A stretch of 64,000 nt of DNA from Pseudomonadota bacterium (GCA_018902755.1 JAHIQI010000018.1:1-64000); one strand, 5' to 3'; numbered from the stretch's first letter, positions 32,014 to 43,937 are shown. Translations and numbers: made by a program. The notes: a model not told the origin generated them from the sequence alone.

Positions 32014-33327
32014 ATGCACCCCACCCAGCTGAATCTAATCATGGAATCCATCTCTCTGGGGGTGCTGGCCATGGACCGCCACGGCCGGGTGACCTTTTTC
32101 AACCGGGCCGCCGAGCAGATAACCGGGGTGAGCCGGGACAAGGCCCTGGGCCGTATGTGCGGCGAGGTGCTCAAGTCAACCCTGTGCGACGAGTACTGCC
32201 CGGTGCTTCGGGCCATGGAGACCGGCGAGGAGCAGTCCGGCCTGGAGGCGGTGTTCATCCGCCAACGGGGCCGCTCGGTGGTGCCGGTCAGGGTGTGCGC
32301 CTCTCCCCTGTACGACGAGGACGGCCAGGTGTGCGGCGGGGTGGAGACCCTGCAGAGCCTGCACCTGGGCAGCCACCTGGACAAGCAGGACCAGGAGGCG
32401 TCCCGCTGGGAGGACTTCATCGGCGAGAGCCCCCAGGTGCGCCGCATCTTCGACACCCTCAAGGTGGCCGCGCCCAGCAAGGTGACCGTGCTCATCGAGG
32501 GCAACACCGGCACCGGCAAGGACCTCTTGGCCCAGATCGTCCACTTCAACAGCCCCCGGGCCCACAAGCCGCTCATCAAGGTGAACTGCGCGGCCCTGCC
32601 CGAGAACCTTTTGGAAAGCGAGCTGTTCGGCTACACCAGGGGGGCTTTCACCGGGGCCGAGCGCGACAAGCCGGGCCGCTTCCAACTGGCCGACGGGGGC
32701 AGCCTGTTCTTGGACGAGATAAGCGAGTTGCCCTTGTCCCTGCAGGCCAAGCTGCTGCGGGTCCTGGAGGAGCAGGAGTTCTTCCCCCTGGGCGCCCGCC
32801 AGGTGACAAAGGTCAACGTGCGCATCCTGGCCGCCAGCAACAAGCCCCTGGACCGCCAGGTGGAGCGGGGGCTGTTCCGCGAGGACCTCTACTACCGCCT
32901 CAACGTGATCAAGGTCACGGTGCCCGCCCTCAAGGAGCGGCGCGAGGATATCCCGCTTTTGATCCGCCGCTTCATCCAGCACAAGAACGTGGAAAACGGC
33001 ACCTACATCTGCCGCTTCTCCCCGGAAACCCTGAACGTGCTTTTGAACTACGACTACCCGGGCAACGTGCGCGAGCTGGAAAACATCCTGGAGCACGCCT
33101 GCCTGTTGTGCCGGGGCGACGTGATCAAGTCCCACCACCTGCCCCGCGACCTGGAGGAGGAGGTGGCCTCATCCCTGGAGCACGAAGGCTCCCACCGGGA
33201 AAAAAACGAGTTAATTCAGGTGCTTGACAGGCACAACTGGAACCAGACCCAGGCCTCGGCCGAGCTGGGCATCAACCGCACCACCCTGTGGCGGCGCATG
33301 AAGCGCCTGGGCATCGCCAAGGCCTGA
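32014..33327 (+). CDS. Sigma-54-dependent PAS-type EBP, likely activator of the Met-Hdr operon
   Basis: 437 residues. A single PAS domain (about 5-115) carries RMCGEVLKSTLCDEYCPVL, with three spaced cysteines. The AAA+ domain (about 135-370) has Walker A GNTGTGKD (an unusual Asn for Glu/Ser), the intact contact loop GAFTGA and Walker B LFLDEISE. It ends in a Fis-type helix-turn-helix (QASAELGINRTTLWRRM). ATG follows AGAGAGGGAT. Immediately downstream come three GTTGC/GCAAC inverted repeats, a sigma-54 promoter and a 15.6-kb operon in the same orientation. Confidence 0.92.
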   Translation: MHPTQLNLIMESISLGVLAMDRHGRVTFFNRAAEQITGVSRDKALGRMCGEVLKSTLCDEYCPVLRAMETGEEQSGLEAVFIRQRGRSVVPVRVCASPLYDEDGQVCGGVETLQSLHLGSHLDKQDQEASRWEDFIGESPQVRRIFDTLKVAAPSKVTVLIEGNTGTGKDLLAQIVHFNSPRAHKPLIKVNCAALPENLLESELFGYTRGAFTGAERDKPGRFQLADGGSLFLDEISELPLSLQAKLLRVLEEQEFFPLGARQVTKVNVRILAASNKPLDRQVERGLFREDLYYRLNVIKVTVPALKERREDIPLLIRRFIQHKNVENGTYICRFSPETLNVLLNYDYPGNVRELENILEHACLLCRGDVIKSHHLPRDLEEEVASSLEHEGSHREKNELIQVLDRHNWNQTQASAELGINRTTLWRRMKRLGIAKA

Positions 33328-33334
33328 TCCCACA

Positions 33335-33457
33335 GTTGCATCACCGCAACACTACTGTTGCACTTGACGCAACACCGTTATAGGCCTGCATTCAAGCCAT
33401 CAACCAGCACAATCGAATAAATTTATCTTAAGGTGTTGCATCTCGGCGCAACACCTT
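33335..33457 (+). promoter_or_regulatory. Three GTTGC/GCAAC inverted repeats, enhancer-like
   Basis: Site 1 GTTGC-N6-GCAAC (33335-33350), site 2 TGTTGC-N7-GCAACA (33356-33374) and site 3 with perfect ten-base arms AAGGTGTTGC/GCAACACCTT (33430-33457). A further GTTGCAAC half-site overlap lies at 33482-33489. They sit 70-190 bases upstream of the sigma-54 promoter and just after the EBP gene. Confidence 0.75.
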
Positions 33458-33525
33458 CCAAACCCCTAATTCCTACTTAGCGTTGCAACTGGCTGATATT
33501 TATTGCAAAGATATTTTAGGCCATT

Positions 33526-33541
33526 TGGCATGAGTTGTGCC
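33526..33541 (+). promoter_or_regulatory. Sigma-54 promoter of the sensor kinase-Hdr-Met operon
   Basis: TGGCATGAGTTGTGCC matches the -24 element exactly and keeps GG and GC at the required 12-base offset. The kinase start codon is 39 bases downstream. Confidence 0.75.
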
Positions 33542-33579
33542 TTAGTAAAGGGCGACCATTAACTTAATCGGGATAGAAA

Positions 33580-35870
<2,291 letters not shown>

Positions 35871-35874
<4 letters not shown>

Positions 35875-37040
35875 GCGGCCGCACCCCTCCCCCCTATCCC
35901 AGCCTGCTGGTCATCGACGACGAGCCGGGCATCCGCAGCATGATGTCCCTGTCGCTCACCGCCGACGGCTACAAGGTCTGCACCGCCGCCGACGGCGCGG
36001 AGGGCCTGAGCATCTTCGAGGAGCAGAAGCCGGACATCGTGCTCACCGACATCAAGATGCCCGGCCTGGACGGCATCGAGGTGCTCAAACGCATCAAGTC
36101 CATGAGCCCGGACACCGAGGTGATCGTCATCACCGGCCACGGCGACATGGACCTGGCGGTGCGCTCGCTGCAGCTCATGGCCAGCGACTTCGTGACCAAA
36201 CCAGTGAGCGACCAGGCCCTGGAGGTGGCCCTCAAGCGGGCCGCCGAGCGCCTGACCCTCAAGGCCCAGCTCCACTGCTACACCCAACACCTGGAGCGCC
36301 GGGTGGCCGAGGCCACGGCCAAGGTGGTGGCCGCCGAGCGCCTGGCCGCGGTGGGCCAGACGGTGAGCGCGTTGGTGCACTCGCTCAAGAACATGCTGGC
36401 CGGTCTCAAGGGCGGCATCTACATGGTCAGCCAGGGCCTGAACGGCTCGCACAAGCAGCTCACCGACGAGGGCATGCAGATGCTCGAGCGCAACCTGGGC
36501 CGGGTGCAGGACCTGGTGGGCGATTTGATGACCATCGCCAAGCCCCGCAAGCCCGACATGGCCCCCCTACCCCTCAAGGAGCTTCTGGCAGAGGCCGGGC
36601 GCATCATGGCCTCCGAGGCCGAGGGCAAAGGGGTGATCCTCAAGGTGGAGTGCCCCCAAGGCGACGGCCCGGTGGCCATGGCCGACCACCGCATGGTTTT
36701 GGAGGCCTTCCTCAACATGGTGAGCAACGGCATCGACGCGGCCTCGGAGATGATCGACGGCAAGGTGGTGCTCAGCGCCAGCGGCGACCCCAGGGAAGTG
36801 TGCCTGATGGTGCGCGACAACGGGCCGGGCCTGGACGCCGAGGCGGCCGACAACATATTCAAGGGCTTCTACAGCACCAAGGGAGCCTCGGGCACCGGCC
36901 TGGGGCTCATGGTGGCCCAAAAGACCGCCAAGGAGCACCACGGCCGGGTGGAGTTCAACACTTCGCCCACCCGGGGCGCCCTGTTCAGCCTGGTGCTGCC
37001 CGCCGCCGGGCGCGCGGCCTACCTGAAATACGCGGACTAG
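35871..37040 (+). CDS. Response regulator-histidine kinase hybrid
   Basis: 389 residues. An N-terminal receiver domain (about 10-130) has the acidic pair DDE, phospho-acceptor Asp in VLTDIKMPG and Lys in FVTKPV. A coiled linker leads to a kinase-like part with VSALVHSLKNMLAGL (HisKA, histidine before SLKN) and an ATPase domain (NMVSNGIDAAS, DNGPGLD, GTGLGLMVA). Such proteins receive phosphate from a membrane kinase and relay it, or dephosphorylate. It overlaps the heme kinase by 4 bases. Confidence 0.9.
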
Positions 37041-37068
37041 AGCCGGTTCAAATAAGGGAGGTGATCCA

Positions 37069-37539
37069 ATGATCGCTTACAAGAACATTCTCTACTGCAC
37101 GGACTTCTCCGAAGACGCGGAGATAGCCCTGCACCACGCGGTGGACCTGGCGCGGCGCCACGGGGCCAGGCTGCACATCCTGCACTGTCCCCACTCCACC
37201 CTGCGCTACATGCCCACCGAAACCGACGAGGGCGCGGAGCCCGGCGACGTCACCTACGCCTCGCCGGAACTGCTGACCAAGCTCACCGAAGACCTGAAGA
37301 CCCGCTACGCGGCCAAGGTGGAGGGCATCGACGTTCAGTGGGTGGTGCTGGCGGGCACCCCCTTCGTGGAGATTTTACGCTACGTGCGCGAAAACGACGT
37401 GGACTTGGTGGTTATGGGCATGGAGGGGGCCTCGCTCAACGAGGACACCCACTACGGCAGCACGGTGGAGCAGGTGGCCAAGCGCTGCCCCTGCCACGTG
37501 ATGGCCATCCGTAACCCCGAGCGCACTTACACTCTATAG
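37069..37539 (+). CDS. Universal stress protein family
   Basis: 156 residues with the UspA fold: ILYCTDFSEDAEIALHHAVDLA at the start and VDLVVMGMEGASLNEDTHYGSTVEQVAKRCPC at the end. The ATP-binding motif G-x2-G-x9-G is only partly matched (GMEGASLNEDTHYGS), so nucleotide binding is uncertain. Embedded within the regulatory head of the Hdr-Met operon, 28 bases after the preceding gene. Confidence 0.88.
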   Translation: MIAYKNILYCTDFSEDAEIALHHAVDLARRHGARLHILHCPHSTLRYMPTETDEGAEPGDVTYASPELLTKLTEDLKTRYAAKVEGIDVQWVVLAGTPFVEILRYVRENDVDLVVMGMEGASLNEDTHYGSTVEQVAKRCPCHVMAIRNPERTYTL

Positions 37540-37556
37540 CCCCGGGAGGGAGCATC

Positions 37557-37949
37557 ATGGCCAAGAGAGTTTTGGTGGTGGACGACGAGATGGACGTTCG
37601 CACCTTTATCACCACCCTGCTGGACAGCAACGGCTACAAGGCGGTGGTGGCGGAAAACGGCGAACAGGGCTGGCAGAAATTCCAGGAGAAGAAGCCCGAC
37701 CTGGTCACCCTGGACGTGATGATGCCCAAGGAGAGCGGCATCAAGATGTACCGCAACATCAAGACCGACCCCAACTTCGCCTCGGTGCCGGTGTTGATCA
37801 TCAGCGGCCTGGCCCGCAAGACCTTCCTGCATTCCCAGAAGGTGCTGGACCAATTCAAGAACCAGAGCGTGCCCGAGCCCGAGGGCTACATCGAAAAGCC
37901 CCCCGAGCCCGAAGAGCTCCTGGGCGAGATCAAGCGCATCATCGGCTAG
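37557..37949 (+). CDS. Stand-alone response regulator receiver
   Basis: 130 residues, a single CheY-like domain: VLVVDDEMDVR, acceptor Asp in LVTLDVMMPKESG, and Lys in GYIEKPPEPEEL. No output domain, so it probably acts by protein contact or as a phosphorelay intermediate between the heme kinase and the hybrid regulator. 17 bases after the stress protein gene. Confidence 0.9.
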   Translation: MAKRVLVVDDEMDVRTFITTLLDSNGYKAVVAENGEQGWQKFQEKKPDLVTLDVMMPKESGIKMYRNIKTDPNFASVPVLIISGLARKTFLHSQKVLDQFKNQSVPEPEGYIEKPPEPEELLGEIKRIIG

Positions 37950-37967
37950 CCCCCTCTGGAGGTTTCC

Positions 37968-38606
37968 ATGTCCCAGCCCATCGCCGGGGCCCCCAACGGG
38001 GAGTCCCCCAGTTTAGAACGGCCCCAGGCCCCCAGCCCGGAGCAAGCCATACGGCCCGACGGCCGCTGGCTGGCCCAGGTGCAGGCGGCCAGCGGGGTCT
38101 CAGCCGGGGCCTGCTACGGCTGTAAAAAATGCTCCAACGGCTGCCCCCTCAGTTTTGCCATGGACCTGCACCCCTACCAGGTGGTGCGCTACCTGCAACT
38201 GGGACAGATGGACAAGCTGGAGGGCTCATCCACGGTGTGGATCTGCGCCTCCTGCCAGACCTGCCTGACCCGCTGCCCCAACCAGGTGGACCTGCCCCGG
38301 CTCATGGACTGGATCAAGGAAGAGCTGGTGCGCCGGGGCCAGGCGGCGCCCGAGGAAAAGGTGCGCCTGTTCCATCAACTGTTCCTGAAGGGCGTGGCCA
38401 AGCGGGGCCGGGTGTTCGAGGGCGAGCTCATGGCCGGTTACATGCTCAAGACCGGCGGGGCCTTTGGGCCGGAAGCCATCAAGAACGCCCGCATGGGACT
38501 GACCATGCTCAAAAAGGGGCGCCTGAAGCTGATACCCGCCCGCACCAAGGACCGGCGCTGGCTAAAGGCCCTGTTCAGCGAGCCCAAGGGAGGCAGCCAT
38601 GCCTGA
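37968..38606 (+). CDS. hdrC: Heterodisulfide reductase subunit C-like iron-sulfur protein
   Basis: 212 residues. Two 4Fe-4S ferredoxin motifs, CYGCKKCSNGCPLS (about 45-58) and CASCQTCLTRCPNQ (about 94-107), followed by a helical tail. HdrC passes electrons between the HdrA flavin subunit and HdrB. Overlaps hdrB by 8 bases. In acetogens and sulfate reducers HdrCBA with MvhD and MetVF form the methylene-THF reductase complex. Confidence 0.92.
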   Translation: MSQPIAGAPNGESPSLERPQAPSPEQAIRPDGRWLAQVQAASGVSAGACYGCKKCSNGCPLSFAMDLHPYQVVRYLQLGQMDKLEGSSTVWICASCQTCLTRCPNQVDLPRLMDWIKEELVRRGQAAPEEKVRLFHQLFLKGVAKRGRVFEGELMAGYMLKTGGAFGPEAIKNARMGLTMLKKGRLKLIPARTKDRRWLKALFSEPKGGSHA

Positions 38607-39492
38607 GGTGAGCTACTACCCCGGATGCTCCCTGGAGGCCACGGCCAAGGACTACGCCGAGAGCGTGGAAGGGGTTTGCGAGGCCCTGGACATTAAGCTC
38701 CGGGAGCTGCCGGACTGGAACTGCTGCGGGGCCAGCGCGGCCCACAGCCTGGACCACAAGGCGGCGCTGAACCTGGGTGCGCGCAACCTGGCCCTGGCCG
38801 GCCGGGGCCCCTCGCCCCTGGTGGTGCCCTGCGCCCTTTGCTACAACCGCCTGGCCAGCGCCCGCCACGAGCTGATGGAAGGCGACGAGCTTATCATCGA
38901 CGAGATCAAGGCCATGCGCGGCGACTACGCCGGGGTCCAGGTGGTGGAGCTCAACGACTACCTCTCCTCGCCCCAGGTGATCGCCCAAGCCCGGCAAAAA
39001 GCGGTGGGCCAGGACCTGAGCGGGCTCAAGGCGGTGTGCTACTACGGCTGCCAGGGGCAGCGGCCCCCGGCCATCACCGGCAAGGCCGACTATGAGAACC
39101 CACAGGGCCTGGACCGCCTGCTAAGCGCCCTGGGCGTCACGGTCATCGACTGGCCCTTCAAGACAGACTGCTGCGGAGCTTCCCACTCGGTGGCCCGGCC
39201 GGACCTGGTCTTCACCCTGGTGGCCCGGCTCTACGAGAGGGCCCTGGCCCAGGGAGCCAACTGCATCGTCACCGGTTGTCAGATGTGCCAGGCCAACCTG
39301 GACATGTACCAGGAGGAGATCGCCAAACAGATGGGCAAGGATGTGTACTTGCCGGTGCTCTACTTCACCGAGGTGATGGGCCTGGCCCTGGGCATCGATG
39401 AAACCCCCAAATGGTTGAAGCGGCACCTGGTGAGCCCCAAGGGCCTGCTGGAAAAGGCCCAGCTTCCCCGCCAGACATGGGAGCGGCTATGA
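38599..39492 (+). CDS. hdrB: Heterodisulfide reductase subunit B-like protein
   Basis: 297 residues with two CCG domains, the signature of HdrB: GCSLEA / CCGASAAH / CALCYNR in the first half and CYYGCQGQR / CCGASHS / CQMCQANL in the second. In methanogens these bind two non-cubane 4Fe-4S clusters that reduce the CoM-CoB disulfide; in bacteria without those cofactors the substrate is a thiol-disulfide or another partner. Its stop overlaps the start of the HdrA fusion. Confidence 0.92.
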   Translation: MPEVSYYPGCSLEATAKDYAESVEGVCEALDIKLRELPDWNCCGASAAHSLDHKAALNLGARNLALAGRGPSPLVVPCALCYNRLASARHELMEGDELIIDEIKAMRGDYAGVQVVELNDYLSSPQVIAQARQKAVGQDLSGLKAVCYYGCQGQRPPAITGKADYENPQGLDRLLSALGVTVIDWPFKTDCCGASHSVARPDLVFTLVARLYERALAQGANCIVTGCQMCQANLDMYQEEIAKQMGKDVYLPVLYFTEVMGLALGIDETPKWLKRHLVSPKGLLEKAQLPRQTWERL

Positions 39493-42400
39493 GCGCCAAC
39501 GTAATCCCCCTTAAAAAAGGGCAACCCTCGGGCGCGGTGATGGTGGCCGGGGCGGGCATCGCCGGCATGCAGTCGGCCCTGGATCTGGCCAACGCGGGCT
39601 ACCTGGTCTATCTGGTGGAGAAGAACATCAGCATCGGCGGCATCATGGCCCAGCTGGACAAGACCTTCCCCACCAACGACTGCTCCACCTGCATGATCTC
39701 GCCCAAGCTGATCGAGGTGTCGGCCAACCCCAACATCAAGATCATCAGCCGGGCCACCATCGAAAAGGTGGACGGCGAGCCGGGCGACTTCACGGTGAAG
39801 CTGTCCAAGCAGGCCCGCTTCATCGACGAGGACGCCTGCACCGGCTGCGGCGAGTGCATCAAGGTCTGCCCGGTGGAGGTGCCGGCGGACTTCAACCTCG
39901 GCCTCAACCAGCGCAAGGCCATCTACCGCCACTTCCCCCAGGCCATCCCCAGCGCCTTTGCCGTGGACAAACGGGGCATGAGCCCCTGCAAGAACGCCTG
40001 CCCCGCGGGCATCAGCGTGCAGGGCTACGTGGCCCTCATCGCCCAGGGGCGTTACAAAGAGGCCCTGCGCCTGATCCGCAAGGAGAACCCCCTGCCCGCG
40101 GTTTGCGGCCGGGTGTGCACCCATCCCTGCGAAACGGCCTGCGTGCGGGCCGAGGTGGACGAGCCCATCGCCATCCGCGAGCTCAAGCGCTTCGTGAGCG
40201 ACTGGGAGGTGGAGCAGGGCGAGATGGACCTGCCCGAGATGAAGCCCTCGCGCGGGGTCAAGGTGGCCATCGTGGGAGCCGGCCCCGCCGGTCTCACCGC
40301 GGCCAACTACCTGGCCCTGGAAGGCTTTGAGGTCACCATCTTCGAGGCCCTGGACGTGGCCGGCGGCATGCTCCGGGTGGGCATCCCCGACTACCGCCTG
40401 CCACCCAAGGTGCTGGACTACGAGGTCGACTACATCAAGCGCCTGGGCGTGGAGATAAGGCTGGGCCAGGCCCTGGGCCGCGACTTCACCCTGAACGAGC
40501 TCCAGGACGAGGGCTACGAGTGCCTGTTCATGGCCGTGGGCGCCCACAAGGGCCTGCGCCTGGGCGTGGAGGGCGAGGGCCTTCCCGGCGTGGCCAGCGG
40601 CGTGGAGTTTTTGCGCCAGGCCGCCCTGGGCCAGGCCGAGGCTCCCGGCGAAAAGGTGGTGGTCATCGGCGGCGGCAACGTGGCCGTGGACGCGGCCCGC
40701 ACCGCGCTACGCCTGGGCAGCAAGGAAGTGACCCTGCTCTACCGCCGCACCCGCGAGGAGATGCCCGCCTACGAGGACGAGATCGAAGAGGCCCTGGAAG
40801 AGGGCGTGAACATCGTGTACCTGGCCGCCCCGGCCCGCTTCCTGGAGAAGAACGGGCGTCTGAGCGGGGTGGAGGTAATCAAGATGGAGCTGGGCGAGCC
40901 CGACGCCTCGGGACGCCGCCGCCCCATCCCCATGGAAGGCTCCAACTACACCATGGCCATCGACGGGGCCATGAGCGCCATCGGCCAGGCCCCGGACCTG
41001 GATTTCCTGGAGCCCAAGAGCGACATCGACGTGGACCCCAGGGCCCGGGCGCTGGTGGACGAGATCAGCCTGCAATCCAGCGTGCCCTGGGTCTTCTGCG
41101 GCGGCGACTCGGTCACCGGCCCGGCCACGGCCATCGAGGCCATAGCCCAGGGCAAGCGCGCGGCCGAGAGCATCCGGCGCTACATCGACGGCGAGGACCT
41201 GCGCGTCGCGCGCGAGACCGACCGCACCCTGGCCAAGGGCGACACCCAGGGCATCCTTCCCCAGCCCCGCCGCCGCGCGGCCCAGCGCGACCCCGAGCAG
41301 CGCAAGCACGACTTCAGCGAGGTGGTGCAGGCCTTCAGCGAGGAACAGGCCCAATCCGAGGCGGCCCGCTGCCTGGCCTGCGGCATCTGCTCGGAGTGCT
41401 ACCAGTGTTTGGAGGTTTGCCAGGCCGGGGCCATCAAGCATGACATGCGTCCCGAGGAGCTGGAACTCAAGGTTGGCGCGCTGCTGTTGGCGCCGGGCTT
41501 CAAGCCCTTTGACGCCCGCCTCAAGGGCGAGTACGGCTATGGCCGCTACCCCAACGTGATCACCTCCCTGGAGTTCGAGCGCATCCTGAGCGCATCCGGC
41601 CCCTACGGCGGGCACGTGAAGCGCCCCGGCGACGGCGCCGAGCCCAAACGGGTGGCCTGGATCCAGTGCGTGGGCAGCCGCGACGCCTCCGTCGGCCGCG
41701 AGTACTGCTCCTACGTCTGCTGCATGTACGCGGCCAAGCAGGCCATCATCGCGGGCGAGCACGTGCCGGGGCTGAACACCACCATCTTCTACATGGACAT
41801 CCGGGCCCAGGGCAAAGGCTTCGACCGCTACTACGAGCGGGCCCGGGACGAGCACGGAGTGCGCTATCTGCGCTCCATCCCCAGCCGGGTGCTGGAAGAC
41901 CCGGCCACCGGCGACCTGATCATCAGCTACTACGACGCCAACGACCAGCTGGTGGAAGAGCGCTTCGACCTGCTGGTGCTCTCGGTGGGGCTTACCCCCA
42001 ACCCCGACGCCAAGGCCCTGTCCCAGGCCGCGAGGGTGGAAACCGACCGCTTCGGCTTCGCCCAGCGGGTGGAGCTGAACCCCCTGGCCACCAGCCGCGA
42101 AGGGGTTTACGTCTGCGGCGTGTTCCAGGCCCCGCGCGACATCCCGGACACGGTGATGCAGGCCAGCGGGGCGGCGGCCCAGGCGGGCGAGCTGCTCTCG
42201 GCCAGCCGGGGCAGCGAAGTCACCACCATGGAATACCCGCCCGAGCGCGACTCCGCCGGGGAAAGGCCCAGGGTGGGGGTGTTCATCTGCCACTGCGGCA
42301 TCAATATCGGCAGCGTGGTGGACGTGCCCGGCGCGGTTGAGTACGCCAAGGGCCTGCCCGGCGTCACCCACGCCGAGGAGTTCCTGTTCACCTGCTCCAC

Positions 42401-43922
42401 CGACAGCCAGGAAAAGATGGCCCAGGTCATCAAGGAGCAGAACCTCAACCGGATGGTGGTGGCCTCTTGCAGTCCGCGCACCCACGAGAAGCTGTTCCAG
42501 GACACCCTCAAGACGGCGGGGCTCAACCCCTACCTGTTTGAGATGGCCAACATCCGCGACCAATGCTCCTGGGTGCACCAGGGCGACCATTCGGCCGCCA
42601 CGGTCAAGGCCGAGGACTTGATCCGCATGTCCGTGGCCCGGGCCGGTCTCCTGGAGCCCTTGCACCAGTTCCCCATGGACGTGGAGCAGACCGCCCTGGT
42701 CATCGGCGGCGGGCCCGGCGGGCTCACCGCCGCGCTGAGCCTGGCCGAGCAGGGATTCCTCACCCACCTGGTGGAGCGCTCCGACAAACTGGGCGGCCTG
42801 GCCCGGCGCATCCACAGCACGGTGGAGGGCCATCAGGTCCAGCCCTGGCTGGACGATCTCATCGACCGGGTGACCCACCACGGGCTCATCCGGGTGCACA
42901 CCGAAAGCTGGGTAAAGCAGATCAAGGGCCTGGTGGGCCAGTTCACGGCCACCATCCAGGGGCCGGACAAGCCCTTCACCATCCAGCACGGGGCCACGGT
43001 GGTGGCCACCGGGGCCCAGGAGTACCAGCCCAGCGAATACTACTTCGGCCAGGACGAGAGGGTGACCACCCAACTCGGCCTGCACGAGGCGCTGCACCAG
43101 GATTCCGGCTGCCTGGACGGGGTGGATCGGGTGGTGATGATCCAGTGCGTGGGCAGCCGAGAGCCGGAGCACTCCTATTGCAGCCGCATCTGCTGCACCG
43201 CCGCGGTGGCCAACGCCATCGCCATCAAGAAGGTCAAGCCCGAAGCCGAGGTGTACGTCCTGTTCCGGGACATCCGCACCTTTAGCCTGAAGGAGCTTTA
43301 TTACAAAGAGGCTCGGGAGCTGGGGGTGACCTTCATCCGCTTCGACCCGGACAACCCGCCCCAGGTGACGCCGGGCCCGGACGGCATGCAGGTGATGGTC
43401 CACGACCAGATCCTGGGCCAGTGGATCGCCCTCACCGCCGACAAGCTGGTCTTGAGCGCGGCGGTTCGGCCCAACGACGACGCCCACAAGTTCGCCAGCA
43501 GCCTGAAGCTGCCCCTGGACAGCGACGGCTTCTTCATGGAGGCCCACCTGAAGCTTAGGCCGGTGGACTTCACCGGGGCGGGCTTCTTCATGGCCGGGGC
43601 GGCCCACGGGCCCAAGTTCATCGAGGAGGTGATCAGCCAGGCCAAGGCCGCGGCCGCCCGGGCGGCGGTGGTCCTCAGCCAGGCCCAGCTCCTGGTGGGC
43701 GGCGAGGTGGCCGTGGTGGACGCCGAGCGCTGCGTGGCCTGCCTGACCTGCGTGCGCACCTGCCCTTACGGGGTGCCCCAGGTGAACGAGGAAGGCGTGG
43801 TCTACATCGACCCCGCCGCTTGCCAGGGCTGCGGCAACTGCGCCAGCGCCTGCCCCCGCAAGCTCATCCAGGTGCAACATCACACCGACGCCCAGATCAT
43901 GGCCAAGGAGCGTGCCCTGTAG
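39489..43922 (+). CDS. hdrA: HdrA-GltD-HdrA fusion flavoprotein (1477 residues)
   Basis: Start ATG at 39489 overlaps the hdrB stop. Order: first HdrA half (FAD motif AGAGIAGMQSALDLA near 18; CSTCMISPK near 58; ferredoxin CTGCGECIKVCP near 117). Then a GltD-type pyridine-nucleotide oxidoreductase (about 166-567; PCKNACPAGI, VGAGPAGLTAANYLA, VIGGGNVAVDAARTA). The HdrA remainder follows (CLACGICSECYQCLEVC near 628; VYVCGVFQAPRDIP near 872). Then a second HdrA (929 to end) with GVFICHCGIN, VIGGGPGGLTAALSLA and two C-terminal ferredoxins (CVACLTCVRTCP, CQGCGNCASACP). The GltD insert predicts direct NAD(P)H access, so the protein could bifurcate electrons between NAD(P)H, ferredoxin and HdrBC. Three FAD sites expected. 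Confidence 0.9.
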   Translation: MSANVIPLKKGQPSGAVMVAGAGIAGMQSALDLANAGYLVYLVEKNISIGGIMAQLDKTFPTNDCSTCMISPKLIEVSANPNIKIISRATIEKVDGEPGDFTVKLSKQARFIDEDACTGCGECIKVCPVEVPADFNLGLNQRKAIYRHFPQAIPSAFAVDKRGMSPCKNACPAGISVQGYVALIAQGRYKEALRLIRKENPLPAVCGRVCTHPCETACVRAEVDEPIAIRELKRFVSDWEVEQGEMDLPEMKPSRGVKVAIVGAGPAGLTAANYLALEGFEVTIFEALDVAGGMLRVGIPDYRLPPKVLDYEVDYIKRLGVEIRLGQALGRDFTLNELQDEGYECLFMAVGAHKGLRLGVEGEGLPGVASGVEFLRQAALGQAEAPGEKVVVIGGGNVAVDAARTALRLGSKEVTLLYRRTREEMPAYEDEIEEALEEGVNIVYLAAPARFLEKNGRLSGVEVIKMELGEPDASGRRRPIPMEGSNYTMAIDGAMSAIGQAPDLDFLEPKSDIDVDPRARALVDEISLQSSVPWVFCGGDSVTGPATAIEAIAQGKRAAESIRRYIDGEDLRVARETDRTLAKGDTQGILPQPRRRAAQRDPEQRKHDFSEVVQAFSEEQAQSEAARCLACGICSECYQCLEVCQAGAIKHDMRPEELELKVGALLLAPGFKPFDARLKGEYGYGRYPNVITSLEFERILSASGPYGGHVKRPGDGAEPKRVAWIQCVGSRDASVGREYCSYVCCMYAAKQAIIAGEHVPGLNTTIFYMDIRAQGKGFDRYYERARDEHGVRYLRSIPSRVLEDPATGDLIISYYDANDQLVEERFDLLVLSVGLTPNPDAKALSQAARVETDRFGFAQRVELNPLATSREGVYVCGVFQAPRDIPDTVMQASGAAAQAGELLSASRGSEVTTMEYPPERDSAGERPRVGVFICHCGINIGSVVDVPGAVEYAKGLPGVTHAEEFLFTCSTDSQEKMAQVIKEQNLNRMVVASCSPRTHEKLFQDTLKTAGLNPYLFEMANIRDQCSWVHQGDHSAATVKAEDLIRMSVARAGLLEPLHQFPMDVEQTALVIGGGPGGLTAALSLAEQGFLTHLVERSDKLGGLARRIHSTVEGHQVQPWLDDLIDRVTHHGLIRVHTESWVKQIKGLVGQFTATIQGPDKPFTIQHGATVVATGAQEYQPSEYYFGQDERVTTQLGLHEALHQDSGCLDGVDRVVMIQCVGSREPEHSYCSRICCTAAVANAIAIKKVKPEAEVYVLFRDIRTFSLKELYYKEARELGVTFIRFDPDNPPQVTPGPDGMQVMVHDQILGQWIALTADKLVLSAAVRPNDDAHKFASSLKLPLDSDGFFMEAHLKLRPVDFTGAGFFMAGAAHGPKFIEEVISQAKAAAARAAVVLSQAQLLVGGEVAVVDAERCVACLTCVRTCPYGVPQVNEEGVVYIDPAACQGCGNCASACPRKLIQVQHHTDAQIMAKERAL

Positions 43923-43937
43923 GGGCGAGGAGAAGAC

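Noticed and set aside
33335..33489. Possible CRISPR-like repeats at the GTTGC/GCAAC sites
   Set aside because: Units are short inverted repeats with irregular spacing and no conserved direct repeat or uniform spacers; they fit enhancer sites.
33490..33507. TGGCTGATATTTATTGCA as the sigma-54 promoter of the kinase operon
   Set aside because: The GG-GC offset is two bases too long; the site at 33526-33541 has the right spacing.
39411..39488. 26-residue N-terminal extension of the HdrA fusion
   Set aside because: It lies inside hdrB in another frame; ATG at 39489 overlaps the hdrB stop and starts the normal HdrA N-terminus.
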